DNA of 64,000 nt. It comes from Clostridiales bacterium. Lineage in GTDB: Bacteria > Bacillota > Clostridia > Lachnospirales > Lachnospiraceae. Positions 46,405-55,819 of this stretch are shown one piece after another. Location: assembly GCA_012523775.1 (NCBI GenBank), contig JAAYTK010000066.1, positions 1 through 64,000 on the forward strand, given 5' to 3'. How positions within the stretch are numbered: position 1 is the stretch's first letter; each line of letters starts with the position of its first letter. The position numbers and the translations under genes were made by a program. Below the pieces are notes generated by a model. That model did not search any database and had not been told where the DNA came from. It saw only the letters and a list, made by a program, of their open reading frames with translations.

Positions 46405-48507
46405 ATGTCGTTTAGTTTATATATTACAGAAAAACCGAGTGTGGCATTAGAATTTGCCAAAGCACTGAAAATATCGGGAAAAAGACAGGATGGCTTTATA
46501 GAATCCGGAGACAGTATAGTTACCTGGTGTGTGGGTCATCTTGTAACCATGAGTTATCCTGAGGCTTATGATCCGTCATATAAGAAATGGAGGATGGAGC
46601 CTCTGCCTTTTCTTCCAAAGGAATTTAAATATGAAGTCATACCAAATGTAAAGAAACAGTTTCAGATAGTAAAAGGACTTTTGAACCGGAAGGATGTAAG
46701 TACCATCTATGTATGTACGGACTCGGGACGGGAAGGAGAATATATATATCGTTTGGTCGATCAGATTGCTAAGGTTCCTAATACCAAGATAAAAAAGAGA
46801 GTATGGATTGATTCTCAGACAGAGGAAGAAATACTTAGAGGAATCAGAGAGGCAAAACCGCTTAGTGCGTATGATAATCTGTCAAATGCCGCCTATCTTC
46901 GGGCTAAGGAAGACTACCTGATGGGAATTAATTTTTCAAGAATTCTCACTCTTAAATATGGGAATTCCATTCAGGGTTTTCTAAACAACAGGAAATGGTC
47001 TGCAATCTCTGTCGGACGGGTAATGACCTGTGTACTGGGTATGGTCGTAAGAAGGGAACGAGAAATCAGAAGTTTTGTAAAGACACCGTTCTATCGTGTT
47101 CTTTCTTCCTTTGACTTAAGCACCGAAGGGTACACGGGAGAATTTACAGGAGAGTTTCGGGCAATAGAGGGGTCAGCCTATTATAATTCACCATTGTTAT
47201 ATAAAGAAAACGGTTTTCTTCAAAGAAATTCGGCGGTAATGCTAATAAATCAGCTGGCAAAGGAGATTCCCTCTTATAAAGATGACGGTACATGGAATAG
47301 AGAAATGAAATCAGAAAATCAGCTGATGGGGGATATTAAACGGCTGGAAAATAAGAAAGAGACCAAGAATCCTCCCTTATTATACAATCTGGCTGAGTTA
47401 CAGAACGACTGCTCCAGGATGTTTAAAATAAGCCCTGATGAGACCTTAAAAATCGTACAGGAGCTATATGAAAAGAAGCTGGTTACATATCCAAGAACAG
47501 ATGCCAGAGTCTTATCAACCGCTGTGGCTAAGGAGATATATAAGAACATAAAGGGACTTCAAAGCCATCAAAAATTCAGTATGTTTGCTGATAAGATTCT
47601 TAAAAATGAAGCGTATAAGGGTATAGAAAAGACCAGGTATGTTAATGACGGGAAAATTACGGATCACTATGCTATTATACCCACGGGACAAGGACTTAGT
47701 GCTCTTGGAAGCGTATCCGCTACGGCTCAGAAGGTATATGAGGCGATAGCCAGGCGTTTCTTAAGTATTTTTTATCCCGCCGCCGTATATCGCAGAATTA
47801 ATATTATAGTGGAGATTGAAAAGGAATTCTTTGTTTCGACTTTTCGTGTGTTGGAGAAAGAGGGATATTTTGAGGTGGCAGGTAATCCCTCGTCCTCCAG
47901 GGATAAGCAAAGTAATATGGACAGGAAAGATAAGCAGACAGATACTGAGGAGAACGAAGAACAGGAGGAGGATACCCGGGACCGAGCCTTTATAGATGCT
48001 GTAAAGAGCCTAAGAAAGGGTATGAAACTCCATGTGAACAGTCTTTCCATAAAGGAAGGGGAAACATCTGCTCCAAAGAGATACAGTTCGGGTACATTGA
48101 TTCTGGCCATGGAGAATGCAGGACAGCTAATAGAGGATGAGGAGCTAAGGGAACAGATTAAAGGCAGCGGAATAGGAACAAGTGCCACGCGGGCAGAGAT
48201 ACTGAATAAGTTGGTTAAGATTTCATACTTAAATTTAAATAAGAAGACGCAGATAATCACACCTACTTTATTAGGAGAATTAATATATGAGGTAGTGAAT
48301 GCTTCGATTCGCTCCCTTCTTAACCCTGAGCTTACTGCCAGCTGGGAAAAGGGACTTACCTATGTTGAGGATGGCAAGATATCAAATGATGAATACATGG
48401 AAAAGCTGGAGGGCTTTGTGGCACGCATGGTAAACGGTGTAAAGGAACTGAATAATCAGACTGTTATGATTAATGCCTTCAGGCATGTGGCATCATTTTA
48501 TAAATAA
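46405..48507 (+). CDS. topB: DNA topoisomerase III (type IA)
   Basis: A 700-residue type IA topoisomerase. SLYITEKPSVALEFAKAL opens the TOPRIM domain, VCTDSGREGEYIYRLV holds metal-binding acidic residues, and LVTYPRTDARVL the catalytic tyrosine. A highly acidic/lysine-rich insert lies at ~505-535 (KDKQTDTEENEEQEEDTRD), and there is no C-terminal zinc finger domain. The ribosome site TTGGGAAG is weak. Relaxes or decatenates single-strand-containing DNA. Confidence 0.94.
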   Translation: MSFSLYITEKPSVALEFAKALKISGKRQDGFIESGDSIVTWCVGHLVTMSYPEAYDPSYKKWRMEPLPFLPKEFKYEVIPNVKKQFQIVKGLLNRKDVSTIYVCTDSGREGEYIYRLVDQIAKVPNTKIKKRVWIDSQTEEEILRGIREAKPLSAYDNLSNAAYLRAKEDYLMGINFSRILTLKYGNSIQGFLNNRKWSAISVGRVMTCVLGMVVRREREIRSFVKTPFYRVLSSFDLSTEGYTGEFTGEFRAIEGSAYYNSPLLYKENGFLQRNSAVMLINQLAKEIPSYKDDGTWNREMKSENQLMGDIKRLENKKETKNPPLLYNLAELQNDCSRMFKISPDETLKIVQELYEKKLVTYPRTDARVLSTAVAKEIYKNIKGLQSHQKFSMFADKILKNEAYKGIEKTRYVNDGKITDHYAIIPTGQGLSALGSVSATAQKVYEAIARRFLSIFYPAAVYRRINIIVEIEKEFFVSTFRVLEKEGYFEVAGNPSSSRDKQSNMDRKDKQTDTEENEEQEEDTRDRAFIDAVKSLRKGMKLHVNSLSIKEGETSAPKRYSSGTLILAMENAGQLIEDEELREQIKGSGIGTSATRAEILNKLVKISYLNLNKKTQIITPTLLGELIYEVVNASIRSLLNPELTASWEKGLTYVEDGKISNDEYMEKLEGFVARMVNGVKELNNQTVMINAFRHVASFYK

Positions 48508-48610
48508 TTATAATGGTAAGTATTTTTTAATGACAGAAAAAATATATTGTGATAATATATCATCACACCAATCCTAATGGTGTCAATCACTAAGAAAGGT
48601 ATGAGAAACA

Positions 48611-49399
48611 ATGAATATTATCGTAAAGCAGGATTATATACAAATGAGTAAATGTGCTGCAGAGCATATAGCCGAACTAATTAAGAAAAAGCCCAATTGC
48701 GTAATCGGTTTTGCAACCGGTGGAACACCTATCGGAACATATCGTGAGCTAATCCGTATGCATAAGGAAGGGCTGGATTTTTCCGGTGTTACAGCGTTCA
48801 ATCTGGATGAGTACTATGGTTTAGGAATAGACCTGACCAAACCATATTCTCAGGACCAAAGCTATACCAGATTTATGTATGAGGAGCTTTTTAAACACAT
48901 AAATATAAAAAAAGAAAATATACATATTCCTGACGGAACGACCAAGAATCCCGAGCAATTTTGTAAAGAATATGAGGAAGCGATAAAGGAAGCGGGTGGA
49001 ATCGACCTACAGTTATTGGGTATAGGTGGAGACGGTCACTGGGCATTCAATGAGCCCGGTTCACCCCTTGATTCCAGAACAAGAATAGAGAAGCTGAGCG
49101 AACAGACTCTGGAGGATAATTACGAAGCCTTTTATAAGGGTGCAGGCTTTACGAGGGAACAGATGCCAAAGTATGCCATAACCATGGGAATAGGCACTAT
49201 CCTTGATGTAAGAAGCATACTTATGATTGCAAACGGTTATAAAAAAGCCAGAGTAGTTGCTGAGGCTTTGGAAGGTCCTATTACAAATCAGATAACCGCA
49301 TCGGCTATCCAGATGTATAAGGGAGAGGCTACGGTAATTCTGGACGAGGAAGCTGCATCAATGCTTGGCAGATTAAAACGTTCCGACTCGGTTTCGTAA
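48611..49399 (+). CDS. nagB: Glucosamine-6-phosphate deaminase
   Basis: A 262-residue NagB that converts glucosamine-6-phosphate to fructose-6-phosphate and ammonia. FNLDEYYGL holds the catalytic aspartate, GIGGDGHWAFNEPG the His-containing ring-opening loop (W replaces the usual I), and IGFATGGTPIGTYREL the substrate-binding start. Followed 54 bp later by an acetyltransferase-like beta-helix protein; together they point to amino sugar recycling. Cytosolic. Confidence 0.96.
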   Translation: MNIIVKQDYIQMSKCAAEHIAELIKKKPNCVIGFATGGTPIGTYRELIRMHKEGLDFSGVTAFNLDEYYGLGIDLTKPYSQDQSYTRFMYEELFKHINIKKENIHIPDGTTKNPEQFCKEYEEAIKEAGGIDLQLLGIGGDGHWAFNEPGSPLDSRTRIEKLSEQTLEDNYEAFYKGAGFTREQMPKYAITMGIGTILDVRSILMIANGYKKARVVAEALEGPITNQITASAIQMYKGEATVILDEEAASMLGRLKRSDSVS

Positions 49400-49453
49400 A
49401 ATATACAAAATTTACCAAGTACCAGGTACGGTTTTGGTTGAAAGGGGGAAAAT

Positions 49454-50125
49454 ATGGATCGACTTAAAATAAAGTCCTTACTTAACCTAAATGAGACAAT
49501 ATCCGCTGATGTATTCGAAAGGTGCACTTATCCGTGGGAGGTACTGCCTCTTATTAAGAATGAGATTTTGCGGATCGGTCCCACACTCGATAAAGAGGAA
49601 TATAATCAGATAGGCGAGAACATATGGGTCGCAAAATCTGCTAAGGTGGCACCAAGTGCTTCAATAAACGGACCGGCTATTATATGTAAGAACGCTGAAA
49701 TTAGGCATTGCGCCTTTATACGTGGGAATGCCATTGTCGGTGAAGGAGCTGTGGTAGGAAATTCTACCGAGCTGAAGAATGTTATATTATTTAATTATGT
49801 TCAGGTCCCTCATTTTAATTATGTGGGTGACTCTATCCTTGGATGCCGTTCTCATATGGGGGCCGGCAGCATTACATCTAATGTTAAATCGGATAAAACC
49901 CTAGTTAAGTTGGCATATGGGGATGATAGAATAGAAACGGGATTAAAGAAATTTGGAGCCATACTGGGAGACAATGTAGAGGTGGGATGTAATACCGTTT
50001 TAAATCCCGGAAGTGTTGTCGGAAGAAATTCAAACATTTATCCTCTGTCTATGGTAAGAGGGTATGTGCCGGCTAACAGTATTTATAAGAAGGCGGGAGA
50101 AATAGTGTCTAAGCGCACAAGTTAA
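49454..50125 (+). CDS. Left-handed beta-helix acyltransferase-like protein (GlmU C-terminal type)
   Basis: A 223-residue protein resembling the beta-helix half of sugar-1-phosphate nucleotidylyltransferase/acetyltransferases. Hexapeptide-like turns run from ~60 to 205 (IWVAKSAKVAPSASINGPAI, FIRGNAIVGEGAVVGNSTE, GCNTVLNPGSVVGRNSNIYP). The nucleotidyltransferase half is absent; residues 1-58 are a distinct helical lead (ISADVFERCTYPWEVLPLI). Likely an N-acetyltransferase acting on glucosamine-type phosphates, a fit with nagB just upstream. AAGGGGG ribosome site. Activity unproven. Confidence 0.72.
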   Translation: MDRLKIKSLLNLNETISADVFERCTYPWEVLPLIKNEILRIGPTLDKEEYNQIGENIWVAKSAKVAPSASINGPAIICKNAEIRHCAFIRGNAIVGEGAVVGNSTELKNVILFNYVQVPHFNYVGDSILGCRSHMGAGSITSNVKSDKTLVKLAYGDDRIETGLKKFGAILGDNVEVGCNTVLNPGSVVGRNSNIYPLSMVRGYVPANSIYKKAGEIVSKRTS

Positions 50126-50211
50126 ACGAGTTTAAGGGTTTTATTAAATTACTACTGGACTTATAGATTGATTTGTGCGAAAATATGTTAAGGAAATAAC
50201 AAAGAAAAGCC

Positions 50212-50245
50212 AATAATACGTTGCGGATATTTCCGCGACGTTATT
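50212..50245 (+). promoter_or_regulatory. Leader hairpin upstream of the scaffold/GGGtGRT genes
   Basis: AATAATACGTTGCGGA and TCCGCGACGTTATT (50212-50227 and 50232-50245) form a long stem with a small bulge and a 4-nt loop, 57 bp before the scaffold gene. No T run follows on the plus strand, so it looks like a structured leader rather than a terminator. Confidence 0.45.
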
Positions 50246-50301
50246 AAAGTAAAAAGCATAGAAATATGCAAACTATGTAAACTGAAAGGAGTTTCAACAA
50301 C

Positions 50302-50994
50302 ATGATTTATTCACATGAAGTAAAAATGATGTGTCCGGTTGCTCAGGGTGTTAACCATGGAGCAGCGCCTATTCCTGAAGAAGCAAAATGGGTTAAGGCT
50401 AAGGAAGTAACCGATATCTCCGGTTTTACTCACGGTATAGGTTGGTGTGCACCTCAGCAGGGTACCTGTAAGCTAACACTAAATGTTAAGGAAGGAATAA
50501 TTCAGGAAGCATTAATAGAGACAATAGGATGCTCAGGGATGACTCATTCCGCCGCTATGGCATCTGAGATATTACCCGGAAAGACAATTCTGGAAGCCTT
50601 AAATACTGACCTGGTATGTGACGCTATTAATACTGCAATGAGAGAGCTTTTCCTACAGATTGTATATGGTCGTACCCAGAGTGCATTTTCTGAGAACGGT
50701 CTTCCAATCGGAGCAGGCTTAGAGGATTTAGGTAAAGGTCTTCGCAGTCAGGTTGGTACTATGTATGGAACCCTTGCAAAAGGTCCTCGCTATCTTGAGA
50801 TGGCAGAGGGATATGTGACCGATATAGCTCTTGATGAGAATAATGAAATTATCGGCTATAAGTACATAAGCATTGGCAGGATGATGGATTTCATCAAAAA
50901 GGGTGATGATGCTAATACTGCACTCGAAAAGGCCAGAGGGCAATATGGCCGTGTAGATGATGCTGTTAAGCTTATTGACCCAAGATGCGAATAA
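50302..50994 (+). CDS. NifU/IscU-like iron-sulfur scaffold-type protein
   Basis: A 230-residue protein whose middle (~45-120) matches the NifU N-terminal/IscU fold: KLTLNVKEGIIQEALIETIG, then C77-S-G-M (IGCSGMTHS) and ILPGKTILEAL. Candidate cysteines for cluster assembly are C11, C49, C56, C77 and C106. The typical CGD and HC motifs of IscU are not evident, so it is an unusual scaffold. AAAGGAG ribosome site. The next gene encodes a GGGtGRT-family protein 19 bp away; no SufB/IscS is nearby. Its cluster-related role is inferred. Confidence 0.75.
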   Translation: MIYSHEVKMMCPVAQGVNHGAAPIPEEAKWVKAKEVTDISGFTHGIGWCAPQQGTCKLTLNVKEGIIQEALIETIGCSGMTHSAAMASEILPGKTILEALNTDLVCDAINTAMRELFLQIVYGRTQSAFSENGLPIGAGLEDLGKGLRSQVGTMYGTLAKGPRYLEMAEGYVTDIALDENNEIIGYKYISIGRMMDFIKKGDDANTALEKARGQYGRVDDAVKLIDPRCE

Positions 50995-51013
50995 TATAAG
51001 GAGGATACATACA

Positions 51014-52024
51014 ATGGCTTTATTTGAATCATATGAAAGAAGAATAGATAATATAAATTCCGTATTAAAAAGCTACGGTATTTCATCCATAGAAGAGGCA
51101 GAGAAAATAACCAAGGATGCCGGGCTTGACGTGTATAATATGGTAAAGGGAATTCAGCCTATCTGTTTTGAAAATGCCTGCTGGGCATATACGGTAGGTG
51201 CGGCTATCGCAATCAAAAAGGGTGCGAGAAGAGCGGCTGATGCTGCGGCTGCTATAGGTGAAGGTTTACAGGCATTCTGTATTCCCGGATCTGTTGCTGA
51301 CCAAAGAAAGGTTGGTCTGGGACACGGCAACCTTGGAAAGATGCTGCTGGAGGAATCCACCGAATGCTTTGCATTCTTAGCAGGGCATGAATCCTTTGCA
51401 GCTGCTGAGGGTGCAATCGGTATTGCACAGTCAGCTAATAAGGTTAGAAAGAACCCCCTTAGAGTTATACTTAACGGTCTTGGTAAGGATGCCGCTCAGA
51501 TTATCTCCCGTATCAATGGATTTACATATGTGGAAACCAAAATGGATTATCAAAAAGGTGAAGTGAAAGAGGTTATGCGTAAGTCCTATAGTAAGGGTGA
51601 CAGGGCTGCTGTTAACTGCTATGGTGCCGACGATGTTACTGAAGGTGTTGCAATAATGCATAAGGAGCATGTGGATGTATCCATAACAGGTAATTCCACG
51701 AATCCGACAAGATTTCAGCATCCTGTAGCGGCAACATATAAGAAGGAATGTATAGAACAGGGTAAGAAATACTTCTCTGTTGCTTCCGGTGGCGGCACAG
51801 GAAGAACCCTTCATCCCGATAACATGGCAGCAGGACCCGCTTCCTATGGTTTGACCGACACAATGGGAAGAATGCACTCCGATGCTCAGTTCGCAGGTTC
51901 ATCATCGGTTCCGGCTCACGTTGAGATGATGGGACTTATCGGAATGGGTAATAACCCGATGGTCGGAGCAACAGTTGCCGTAGCGGTCAGCATTCAACAA
52001 GCTGCCGAGGCAAACCGTTTCTAA
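51014..52024 (+). CDS. GGGtGRT family protein
   Basis: A 336-residue protein recognised by the motif SVASGGGTGRTLHPDNMAAG (~251-270), which names this uncharacterised family. It is rich in Ala/Gly, has no membrane segment and contains Cys in VKGIQPICFENACW (~40-54) and QAFCIPGSV. ATG 51014 follows AAGGAGG; a longer start from 50957 would run through the upstream gene. Cotranscribed with the NifU-like gene. The glycine-rich loop and repeated small residues suggest a nucleotide or cofactor binding role, but no function is known to me. Confidence 0.85.
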   Translation: MALFESYERRIDNINSVLKSYGISSIEEAEKITKDAGLDVYNMVKGIQPICFENACWAYTVGAAIAIKKGARRAADAAAAIGEGLQAFCIPGSVADQRKVGLGHGNLGKMLLEESTECFAFLAGHESFAAAEGAIGIAQSANKVRKNPLRVILNGLGKDAAQIISRINGFTYVETKMDYQKGEVKEVMRKSYSKGDRAAVNCYGADDVTEGVAIMHKEHVDVSITGNSTNPTRFQHPVAATYKKECIEQGKKYFSVASGGGTGRTLHPDNMAAGPASYGLTDTMGRMHSDAQFAGSSSVPAHVEMMGLIGMGNNPMVGATVAVAVSIQQAAEANRF

Positions 52025-52044
52025 TAATTTAACTGTATGTATAT

Positions 52045-52077
52045 AAGGAGATGTTTAAAGCATCTCCTTTAATTTTT
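52045..52077 (+). terminator. Terminator after the GGGtGRT gene
   Basis: AAGGAGATG (52045-52053) pairs perfectly with CATCTCCTT (52061-52069) around a 7-nt loop, followed by TAATTTTTTG. From here to 52235 the sequence is A+T-rich and no convincing gene is seen. Confidence 0.9.
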
Positions 52078-52251
52078 TGTTACAAAAAATCACTATTGTA
52101 TAAATTATATTCTACCCTTATACTTATAGTAATTAATGCCAATGTCATATTTTATTTATATAATAATCGGCATAATATAAAAGAAATTAAGGAAACTAAA
52201 GTTGGGTGTATAACGGTATATTTTAATTATTGATAAAAGGAGTGACAAGCT

Positions 52252-53328
52252 ATGAATAAAGCTGATGGAATGAATTATGCACCAAAGGGTAGGCCTAGCC
52301 CGGTAGTTAAGGATGGAGAATTTTGTATTGCGGCAATTGCTTTAGATCACGGTCATATATACGGAATGTGTAACGGTCTGACGGAGGCGGGAGCAAGGTT
52401 AAAATGGGTTTACGACCCCGACAGAGAAAAGGTAGAGAAATTTGTATCGGCATTTCCCGGAACTAAGATTGCTTCTGGCGAGGAGGAAATATTAAACGAT
52501 CCCGAGGTAAAGCTTGTTTGCTCAGCCGCGGTTACGAGTAAGCGTTGTGAGTTAGGTCTTAGGGTCATGGAAGCGGGAAAGGATTACTTTACCGACAAAG
52601 CACCTCTGACGACTCTTTCACAGCTTGAAGCCGCCAAGGAGATGGTTAAGAAGACAGGCAGAAAGTACATGGTATATTACAGTGAGCGTATTCATGTTGA
52701 AGCGGCTGTATTTGCAGGACAGTTAATAGAAGAGGGTGCCATCGGTAAGGTCATACAGGTAATAGGATTAGGACCTCACAGACTTAATGCAAAGAGCCGT
52801 CCTGATTGGTTCTTTATTAAGGAGTTTTACGGAGGAATCCTATGCGATATCGGAAGCCATCAGATAGAACAGTTCTTATACTATACAGGTGCTAAGGGAG
52901 CAACCGTGGTAAAAAGTCAGATTGCCAATTACAACAATCCTGAGCATCCTGAGTTGGATGATTTTGGTGATGCGCTTTTGATCGCGGATAATGGGGCTAC
53001 CAATTACTTTAGGGTAGACTGGTTTACGCCTGACGGACTCAGTTCCTGGGGTGACGGCCGTACATTCATACTGGGAACGGAAGGATATATAGAGCTTAGG
53101 AAATATCTGAATGTAGGTATGCATGACGGTTCCTCTAATCATGTGTTCCTGGCTAACAAACAGGTGGAAAAGCATTTTGAGGTTACCGGTAAGGTAGGGT
53201 TTCCTTACTTCGGACAGTTAATACTTGACTGCATTAACCGTACCGAGAACGCCATGACACAGGAGCACGCATTTTTGGCGGCAGAGCTAAGCGTAAGGGC
53301 ACAGATGCAGGCAACTAAGATAATGTAA
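52252..53328 (+). CDS. Gfo/Idh/MocA family oxidoreductase (first of three)
   Basis: A 358-residue NAD(P)-dependent sugar or inositol dehydrogenase-type protein. The Rossmann part starts FCIAAIALDHGHIYGM, where the usual GxGxxG is replaced by DHGHIYG, and the EKP motif reads TDKAPL near 116. The C-terminal alpha/beta domain includes GGILCDIGSHQIEQFLYYTG (~190-209), with the catalytic His of this family. The altered nucleotide motif recalls a distinct subgroup. First gene of a three-gene run. Substrate unknown. Confidence 0.88.
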   Translation: MNKADGMNYAPKGRPSPVVKDGEFCIAAIALDHGHIYGMCNGLTEAGARLKWVYDPDREKVEKFVSAFPGTKIASGEEEILNDPEVKLVCSAAVTSKRCELGLRVMEAGKDYFTDKAPLTTLSQLEAAKEMVKKTGRKYMVYYSERIHVEAAVFAGQLIEEGAIGKVIQVIGLGPHRLNAKSRPDWFFIKEFYGGILCDIGSHQIEQFLYYTGAKGATVVKSQIANYNNPEHPELDDFGDALLIADNGATNYFRVDWFTPDGLSSWGDGRTFILGTEGYIELRKYLNVGMHDGSSNHVFLANKQVEKHFEVTGKVGFPYFGQLILDCINRTENAMTQEHAFLAAELSVRAQMQATKIM

Positions 53329-53357
53329 ATTTACCAGTCAAAGAAAGGATATAATTT

Positions 53358-54521
53358 ATGTTAAATGTAGCAATAGTCGGAACAGGAAATATTGCACCTG
53401 CCCATATCGATGGGTTATTGGAGTTTTCAGATAGATGTAAGATTGTTGCACTCTGTGATATTTTTCCCGAGAAGGCAGAGGCAATGAAGAAAAAGTATAA
53501 TCTGGAATGTGAGATTTTTGATGACCACGAGAAGATGCTGGCTTCCGAGTTAAGGATTGATCTTGTTCATGTATGTACACCTCCGTATGTACATGCGGAG
53601 ATAGCCATCAACTCTATGAATGCAGGTAAGCATGTAATAGTAGAAAAGCCTATGGCTACCTGTCTTGCAGAATGTGATGACATGTTGGAGGCAGAAAGAA
53701 GAAATAATGTGGTAATGTCCTGTATAGCACAAAACCGTTTCAGAAATTCCATATATAGATTAAAGAAAACGGTGGATAGCGGTCTTACCGGTAAAATATG
53801 CTGTGCCCATGTCAATTCATATTGGTGGCGCGGACACAGCTATTATGATTTGTGGTGGAGAGGTCTTTGGGAGAAGGAAGGCGGAGGACCCACCCTCAAT
53901 CATGCTGTGCATCATATTGATATGATAAATTGGATTGAAGAATCCTTACCCGAGGAGGTAACAGCCATGCTTGCAAATGTGATGCATGACAATTCCGAGG
54001 TCGAAGATATATCCATTGCCGTGCTTCGATATAAGAACGGAAGCCTTGCTCAGGTTATCAGCTCCGTGGTACATCACGGAGAAGAACAGGGTATTGTGTT
54101 ACAGTGTGCAGATGCTAAGATTTCTGCTCCCTGGGATGTAAAGGCCGAGCTGTCAAGACCCAATGGCTTTCCGATAGAAGGAGGTAATAAGGAGCTGATA
54201 GCCAAGCTGGAGGAATACTATGCATCTATTCCCGAGCTTAAGCATGAGGGACATACCGGACAGATCGAGGATGTTATAAACGCTATCGAGAAAGGCACCA
54301 GACCCTTAATTACCGGTACAGACGGACGAATGACTATAGAGCTGATTACCGCCATCTATAAGGCCGGCTGTAAAAAAGAAATAGTAAGACTTCCATTATC
54401 TAAGGATGATGATTTTTATACATTTGAAGGTCTTCTTAAGAATGTCGTCCGTTTCTATGAGAAGGGTACTGCAGTAGAGAATTTGCCATCCGATGAAATA
54501 TCTCTGGGTAATTATAAATAA
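53358..54521 (+). CDS. Gfo/Idh/MocA family oxidoreductase (second)
   Basis: A 387-residue member with the classical NAD motif GTGNIAPAHIDG at the N-terminus and VEKPMATCLAECDDM near residue 95. The substrate-side motif GGGPTLNHAVHHIDMINWI (~174-192) is intact, with catalytic His. It differs from its neighbours in the C-terminal part (GTRPLITGTDGRMTIELI), a signature of sugar/inositol dehydrogenases with GfoC domain. 30 bp after the first gene. Substrate unknown; probably a pathway for an unusual sugar or cyclitol. Confidence 0.9.
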   Translation: MLNVAIVGTGNIAPAHIDGLLEFSDRCKIVALCDIFPEKAEAMKKKYNLECEIFDDHEKMLASELRIDLVHVCTPPYVHAEIAINSMNAGKHVIVEKPMATCLAECDDMLEAERRNNVVMSCIAQNRFRNSIYRLKKTVDSGLTGKICCAHVNSYWWRGHSYYDLWWRGLWEKEGGGPTLNHAVHHIDMINWIEESLPEEVTAMLANVMHDNSEVEDISIAVLRYKNGSLAQVISSVVHHGEEQGIVLQCADAKISAPWDVKAELSRPNGFPIEGGNKELIAKLEEYYASIPELKHEGHTGQIEDVINAIEKGTRPLITGTDGRMTIELITAIYKAGCKKEIVRLPLSKDDDFYTFEGLLKNVVRFYEKGTAVENLPSDEISLGNYK

Positions 54522-54540
54522 TGTTATTTAGGAGCAAATT

Positions 54541-55719
54541 ATGGAGAAAGTACGAATAGGGGTTATAGGTATAGGGAATATGGGCAGCGCCCATGCGGTC
54601 AGTATATATAATGGGAAGGTGGATAATCTTAAACTGACTGCAGTATGTGATATTGATGACAGAAGACTACAGTGGGCCTCGCAGACATTCGGTGAGGAGG
54701 TTGCTCTTTATTCGGATTATCATCTGCTGCTAAAAGGCGGACTTGTTGATGCAATACTGATTGCGACTCCCCATAGCCTACATCCTATTATTGCTATTGC
54801 CGGGTTCGCTTCCGGTCTTCATGTATTAACAGAAAAACCGGCAGGAACCAACGCCCTGGATGTCAGAAGGATGAATGAGGCGGCAAATAAATCCGACAGA
54901 GTATTCTGTATCATGTATAATCAGAGAACCAATCCTCTGTTTGCCCGATTAAAGAGGATGGTTGAGGATGGCGATCTTGGTCAGATGAAGCGGTTTGTTT
55001 GGATTGTAAACAATTGGTATAGAACACAGGCATACTATGATTCGGATTCATGGAGAGCATCCTGGAGCGGTGAAGGAGGAGGCATATTATTAAATCAATG
55101 CCCTCATAATTTGGATATCTGGCAATGGATTACAGGCATGCCTAAAAAGATAAGAGCATTTTGTAAATACGGACAATACCATAATATAACCGTAGAGGAT
55201 GACGTAACTATTCTTGCACAGTACTCCAATGATGCCACTGCGACATTTATCAGTTCAACCGGTGAATATCCGGGAACCAATAGAATTGAATACTCCGGCA
55301 CAAGGGGAAAGGCAGTTATAGAGGAGGGTAAATTAAAGATTTATCGTCTGGAAGAAGATGAAAGGGATTTTTGTTTTAGTTCAAGAAAGGCATTTCCGGA
55401 TGTTAAGGTACATTATGAGGAGTATCCTCAGCAGGAGCCTGAAACAGGACATATAGGAATATTACAGAATTTCACGAACGCAATATTATTTGGTGAGACA
55501 TTGCTGGCACCTGGAATTGAAGGTATATATGGACTTACCATCAGCAATGCGGCATATATGTCGGATTGGATGGACCGTTGGATTGATTTGCCTATGGATG
55601 AGGATTTGTATTGGCATATGCTATCTGAAAAGCAGTCACAGGACAATAAAATCAAAGGAGATAATTCTGAAGAAAGACCAAAGGGTGAGTACAGCGAACG
55701 ATGGAAGGTGAGATGGTAG
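54541..55719 (+). CDS. Gfo/Idh/MocA family oxidoreductase (third)
   Basis: A 392-residue member: RIGVIGIGNMGSAHAVSIYNG gives the NAD motif GxGNMG (in part GIGNMGSAH), LTEKPAGTNALDV the EKP motif near 102, and GGGILLNQCPHNLDIWQWI (~179-197) the catalytic region; the usual His is in CPHNLD. The charged tail (~370-392) is low-complexity. 20 bp after the second gene, so the three form one operon. Three divergent paralogues in a row suggest sequential redox steps on one sugar. Confidence 0.9.
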   Translation: MEKVRIGVIGIGNMGSAHAVSIYNGKVDNLKLTAVCDIDDRRLQWASQTFGEEVALYSDYHLLLKGGLVDAILIATPHSLHPIIAIAGFASGLHVLTEKPAGTNALDVRRMNEAANKSDRVFCIMYNQRTNPLFARLKRMVEDGDLGQMKRFVWIVNNWYRTQAYYDSDSWRASWSGEGGGILLNQCPHNLDIWQWITGMPKKIRAFCKYGQYHNITVEDDVTILAQYSNDATATFISSTGEYPGTNRIEYSGTRGKAVIEEGKLKIYRLEEDERDFCFSSRKAFPDVKVHYEEYPQQEPETGHIGILQNFTNAILFGETLLAPGIEGIYGLTISNAAYMSDWMDRWIDLPMDEDLYWHMLSEKQSQDNKIKGDNSEERPKGEYSERWKVRW

Positions 55720-55819
55720 AAATTATCCGAATATTTGACATGTTTTAACATCTAAATTATAATTTACCTAAGAAATTCAGTATAGAGAAGTGATACCAAA
55801 AATACGAGGAGTACATAGG

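Noticed and set aside
52051..52233. 60-residue open frame after the GGGtGRT gene
   Set aside because: It begins inside the terminator stem and has no ribosome site; the sequence is A+T-rich and low in complexity.
55003..55014. Third copy of ATTGTAAACAAT
   Set aside because: It encodes the residues Ile-Val-Asn-Asn in the third Gfo/Idh/MocA gene and is likely coincidental.
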